Assembly: GCA_002331625.1 (NCBI GenBank) | Contig: DCZN01000120.1 | Span: 90,828 to 99,330 of the forward strand | Length of the DNA: 8,503 nt | Source of the DNA: Nitrospira sp. UBA2083 | Lineage (GTDB): Bacteria; Nitrospirota; Nitrospiria; Nitrospirales; Nitrospiraceae | Direction of reading: 5' to 3' | Part shown: piece by piece, positions 6,471 through 8,503 of the stretch | Numbering within the stretch: position 1 is the first letter of the stretch | How the letters are laid out: each line of letters starts with the position of its first letter | Made by a program: the position numbers and the translations under genes | The notes under the pieces: generated by a model | The model's database searches: none | Seen by the model: only the letters and a program-made list of their open reading frames with translations | Told to the model about the DNA's origin: nothing

Positions 6471-7151
6471 TTATGGGCTAACTGAGATCCGATCCTTGAT
6501 CAGATCGAAGGTTTCCTTCGGCACGACATTCTTCGCCACCAATTCACCCTTCACCCGATAGGGACGATTGTTCACGATACGGTCGGCTTCGTCCTGCTTC
6601 AGCCCTAAGAATAGGATCATGTCGTTCGCCGACACCTTATTGATGTTCATCGCAGCCGAGGCCGCAGCCGGAGCTACCTGTCCCGCACCAGCGGACAGTT
6701 GATTTGGCGTCACGGTGGCTGCCGGTGCCGAAGACCCAGAACGATCCTTGAGTTCTTTCTGATACCGCGCAACCAACGACTTCAGCGTATCGTTATGGCG
6801 CTTCACATCCTGATATTCCTGTTTCACGTTCCGATTCTGTGCGGAGAGCGCCTTGACCTTTTCCTCCAACTCCTTGGTTTTCCCCTCAATTGCGCCGCGC
6901 TCTGTATCCCGTCCATGCTCAATCCGCTGGAGTTCATCACGGGCTGCTTGTGCTTCATTCCCAAACTTCACGTTCAGCTCTTTGAGGGTTCGGACTTGTT
7001 GTTCCATGGCACTCTTCTGCTGTCGAGCCTTGTCCAGCTCCATCTTGGCGCTGTCGGCTTCAGTCAACGCCTCTTGGTACTTCTTATTGGATACGCAGCC
7101 CGTGGCCAACACCGCTCCAACCAACACTATCGCCGTCCACTCACGTCTCAT
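6471..7151 (-). CDS. Coiled-coil lipoprotein with C-terminal helix-hairpin-helix (ComEA-like) domain
   Basis: A 226-residue protein. The N-terminus MRREW, a hydrophobic stretch and LATGC give a type II signal peptide with the lipidated cysteine at C19. V20 follows, so by the E. coli +2 rule there is no inner-membrane retention signal and an outer-membrane location is plausible. Residues about 24-137 are Q/E/K-rich with heptad character, a long coiled coil. An Ala/Pro linker spans 139-167. Residues 168-223 begin MNINKVSANDM and contain GLKQDEADRIVNNRPY, resembling the ComEA-type HhH fold, here probably a periplasmic binding module rather than a proven DNA binder. A strong Shine-Dalgarno (complement of 7156-7161, GGAGGA) sits 4 nt before the ATG. 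The gene is monocistronic in view, with its own terminator, and is divergent from uppP. Its function is not assigned. Confidence 0.8.
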   Translation of the reverse strand: MRREWTAIVLVGAVLATGCVSNKKYQEALTEADSAKMELDKARQQKSAMEQQVRTLKELNVKFGNEAQAARDELQRIEHGRDTERGAIEGKTKELEEKVKALSAQNRNVKQEYQDVKRHNDTLKSLVARYQKELKDRSGSSAPAATVTPNQLSAGAGQVAPAAASAAMNINKVSANDMILFLGLKQDEADRIVNNRPYRVKGELVAKNVVPKETFDLIKDRISVSP

Positions 7152-7248
7152 GCGATCCTCCCTCCCTCAGGTATTACGGCTTGTCTGTGCTTCCTGGAAC
7201 TTCGCATCCACCCGGCTGTGACCGTGGTGCCGCCCATTACGTCCTTTG

Positions 7249-7277
7249 TGTGTATGCCAACATCCAGGCGTTGTCAA
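7249..7277 (-). promoter_or_regulatory. Candidate sigma-70 promoter for the lipoprotein gene
   Basis: On the minus strand a perfect TTGACA (complement of 7272-7277) is followed after 17 nt by TACACA (complement of 7249-7254), a weak -10 matching TATAAT at three of six positions. It would give a leader of roughly 90 nt. The -35 box lies in the near-palindrome GTTGTCAAC at 7270-7278. Prediction by eye only. Confidence 0.3.
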
Positions 7278-7343
7278 CATATTTGCGGTTGTGGGATACC
7301 GTACACGACCGGAGCGCGCGACGAATCATAAATCTTCGAGCGC

Positions 7344-7372
7344 TTGACGGATCCTTCCGGCTCTGTGAATAT
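7344..7372 (+). promoter_or_regulatory. Candidate sigma-70 promoter for uppP
   Basis: TTGACG at 7344-7349 is followed after 17 nt by GAATAT at 7367-7372, preceded by TG at 7364-7365 (extended -10 element). Transcription would start near 7379 and leave a leader of about 64 nt. The -10 match is weak (three of six), so the call rests on the good -35, ideal spacing and TG. Confidence 0.35.
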
Positions 7373-7399
7373 CAGCAGATTTTCTCAGCGCTCACTCTG

Positions 7400-7413
7400 G
7401 AGGGTGAACCCTC
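7400..7413 (+). other. Small GC-rich hairpin in the uppP leader
   Basis: GAGGG at 7400-7404 pairs perfectly with CCCTC at 7409-7413 across a TGAA tetraloop, with possible G-U extensions outward. It ends about 20 nt before the uppP Shine-Dalgarno and has no T-tract, so it is not a terminator. A role in mRNA stability or translation is speculative. Confidence 0.35.
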
Positions 7414-7442
7414 TGTGTCACTCTGTCCGTCATGGAGCAGAT

Positions 7443-8318
7443 ATGAACGAATGGGGCCCGGTGCTCGCAATCATACTCGGTGTGGTCGAAGGACTGACGG
7501 AATTTTTGCCCGTCTCCTCGACCGGACATTTGATCTTGGTCGGCCATACCCTCGGGTTCACCGGCGATGTGGCCGCGAACGCGGAAATTTCGATCCAGCT
7601 CGGCGCGATTCTGGCCGTCATCGTGTTCGAACGGGAGAAAATCGGACGGCTTCTCTCAGGCGCCTGGCAAGAACAGAAGTCTCTTCGATCCGCGACAGGA
7701 CATTCCACACGCATCACATGGTCTGATTCCCTCAAGACTTCTATGCGAACCCATCCCAACTTATGGTTCCTGCTGGGACTCGGAATCGCCTTCCTGCCCG
7801 CGGCCAGTCTTGGCCTGCTCGCGCATGGATGGATCAAATCATATTTATTCACTCCTCAGACAGTGGCCGCCACTTCAATCCTGGGCGGCATCATCATTCT
7901 CATCGTCGAAGCCACCAAACGGACCAGTCGAGCCGACAGCCTGGAGCAGGTGACGGCCACTCATGCCTTCTGGATCGGAGTCGCCCAATGTGCGTCGCTG
8001 ATTCCCGGCATGTCTCGTTCCGGCTCGACGATCATCGGAGGCTTGCTTGTTGGCTTAGATCGCAAGGTCGCTACGGAGTATTCATTTTTTCTTGCCCTCC
8101 CGACCATCATCGCGGCCACGGTGTATGAAACGTGGAAAGCCCGAGGCACGTTCACGGATCAGGATTTTCTCGCGCTCGGCATCGGCATGATCGTCTCATT
8201 CCTGGTCGCCTGGGCCGTCATTGCGGTCTTTCTGACCTATGTCCAACGGCATACCTTGCGCGTCTTTGCCTACTATCGTATTATTCTCGGCATTGTAGTC
8301 ATGTTGGTTGTCCGCTGA
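7443..8318 (+). CDS. uppP: Undecaprenyl-diphosphatase (UppP/BacA family)
   Basis: A 291-residue, strongly hydrophobic multi-pass inner-membrane protein. It dephosphorylates undecaprenyl pyrophosphate to the monophosphate, recycling the lipid carrier for peptidoglycan and other envelope polymers; overexpression of this family gives bacitracin resistance. Both signature regions are present: E16 and E20 of the ExxxE motif followed by SSTGH (25-29), and PGMSRSGST (188-196) with the conserved arginine and serines. Length matches the usual 265-290 residues or slightly more; the extra residues lie in the polar loop at about 73-105. The ATG at 7443 is chosen because GGAG (7434-7437) sits 5 nt upstream and the family's N-terminus begins there, not at the upstream TTG. 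A DUF2024 gene follows after 12 nt, probably in the same transcript. Confidence 0.96.
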   Translation: MNEWGPVLAIILGVVEGLTEFLPVSSTGHLILVGHTLGFTGDVAANAEISIQLGAILAVIVFEREKIGRLLSGAWQEQKSLRSATGHSTRITWSDSLKTSMRTHPNLWFLLGLGIAFLPAASLGLLAHGWIKSYLFTPQTVAATSILGGIIILIVEATKRTSRADSLEQVTATHAFWIGVAQCASLIPGMSRSGSTIIGGLLVGLDRKVATEYSFFLALPTIIAATVYETWKARGTFTDQDFLALGIGMIVSFLVAWAVIAVFLTYVQRHTLRVFAYYRIILGIVVMLVVR

Positions 8319-8330
8319 AAGGAGTTGGGC

Positions 8331-8503
8331 ATGTCTTCGGATACGATTCACGTCTACGATACCTGGGTTCACGGCAAGAGCGGCCGCATCCACTTCGATG
8401 TGATGACGACAGATGAGGCCACCGCACTGAAACTCGCCAAGGAGTACCTAGTCAGCATCGGCGAACCGGATGCGACGATTACGACCAAGGAATGCCAGTT
8501 CTG
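8331..8503 (+). CDS. DUF2024 family protein (3' partial)
   Basis: Fifty-seven codons are visible before the window ends. The start is supported by AAAGGAG ending 6 nt upstream. The sequence shows the DUF2024 pattern: HVYDTWV near the N-terminus (residues 7-13), HFDV (21-24), a helix containing AKEYL, then SIGEPDATIT and KECQF at the cut end. The family consists of small, single-domain proteins, usually under 100 residues, of unknown function, so most of the gene is present. The 12-nt gap after uppP suggests co-transcription, but no functional link to lipid-carrier recycling is known. Confidence 0.85.
   Translation, partial: MSSDTIHVYDTWVHGKSGRIHFDVMTTDEATALKLAKEYLVSIGEPDATITTKECQF

Larger units (their letters stand above)
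7152..7442. other. Divergent intergenic region between the lipoprotein gene and uppP
   Basis: These 291 nt hold the lipoprotein ribosome-binding site, the two promoter candidates, the near-palindrome at 7270-7278 and a small leader hairpin at 7400-7413. Neither strand has a convincing gene. The uppP frame is open back to a TTG at 7344, but those codons do not resemble the protein family. No riboswitch was recognised. Confidence 0.6.

Noticed and set aside
6699..7331. 210-codon plus-strand frame opposite the lipoprotein
   Set aside because: The lipoprotein on the other strand has a lipobox, strong Shine-Dalgarno, coiled coil and terminator; this frame's hydrophobic look comes from the complement of coiled-coil codons.
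7344..7442. N-terminal extension of UppP from the TTG at 7344
   Set aside because: The extra 33 residues are polar and not UppP-like, and the ATG at 7443 has a good Shine-Dalgarno and matches the family start. The TTG is better read as part of a -35 box.

Overview
The window looks like bacterial chromosome from a diderm (Gram-negative-type) organism. The evidence is a lipoprotein with a lipobox, an inner-membrane lysophospholipid recycling protein, undecaprenyl-pyrophosphate phosphatase and an ECF-type sigma factor with a membrane partner. GC content is moderately high. The gene complement (fused LplT-Aas, a DUF4384 anti-sigma-like protein, a four-helix-bundle gene set in heptanucleotide repeats, a DUF2024 protein) is reminiscent of Nitrospira or a related Nitrospirota lineage. 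That assignment is recalled from the families and was not tested by a search.

Layout: (1) 1-2876, plus strand, the 3' part of a large MFS-acyltransferase-acyl-ACP/CoA synthetase fusion whose start lies outside the window. (2) 2881-3438, a four-helix-bundle (S23/IVP-type) gene bracketed on both sides by degenerate 7-bp-period arrays that form imperfect palindromes. The end of this gene and its stop codon lie inside the right-hand array. (3) 3438-6367, plus strand, a compact cluster: an amidohydrolase-type TIM-barrel enzyme overlaps by 11 nt an ECF-like sigma factor, followed after 40 nt by a single-pass membrane protein with an anti-sigma-like N-terminus, a long low-complexity linker and a C-terminal DUF4384-like domain. 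(4) 6408-6441, a hairpin terminator between convergent genes. (5) 6471-7151, minus strand, a coiled-coil lipoprotein with a C-terminal helix-hairpin-helix-like domain. (6) 7152-7442, a divergent intergenic region with weak promoter candidates and a small leader hairpin. (7) 7443-8503, plus strand, uppP followed 12 nt later by the start of a DUF2024 protein cut by the window end.

Functionally, the left end concerns phospholipid repair and the right end recycling of the bactoprenol carrier. The middle cluster looks like a sigma/membrane-regulator signalling unit coupled to a hydrolase of unknown substrate. The most unusual feature is the pair of heptad-repeat palindromes around the four-helix-bundle gene. 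They have contributed coding sequence to its C-terminus and would give the next gene a spurious N-terminal extension if its start were called too early. No CRISPR array, tRNA, rRNA, transposase or phage gene was seen.
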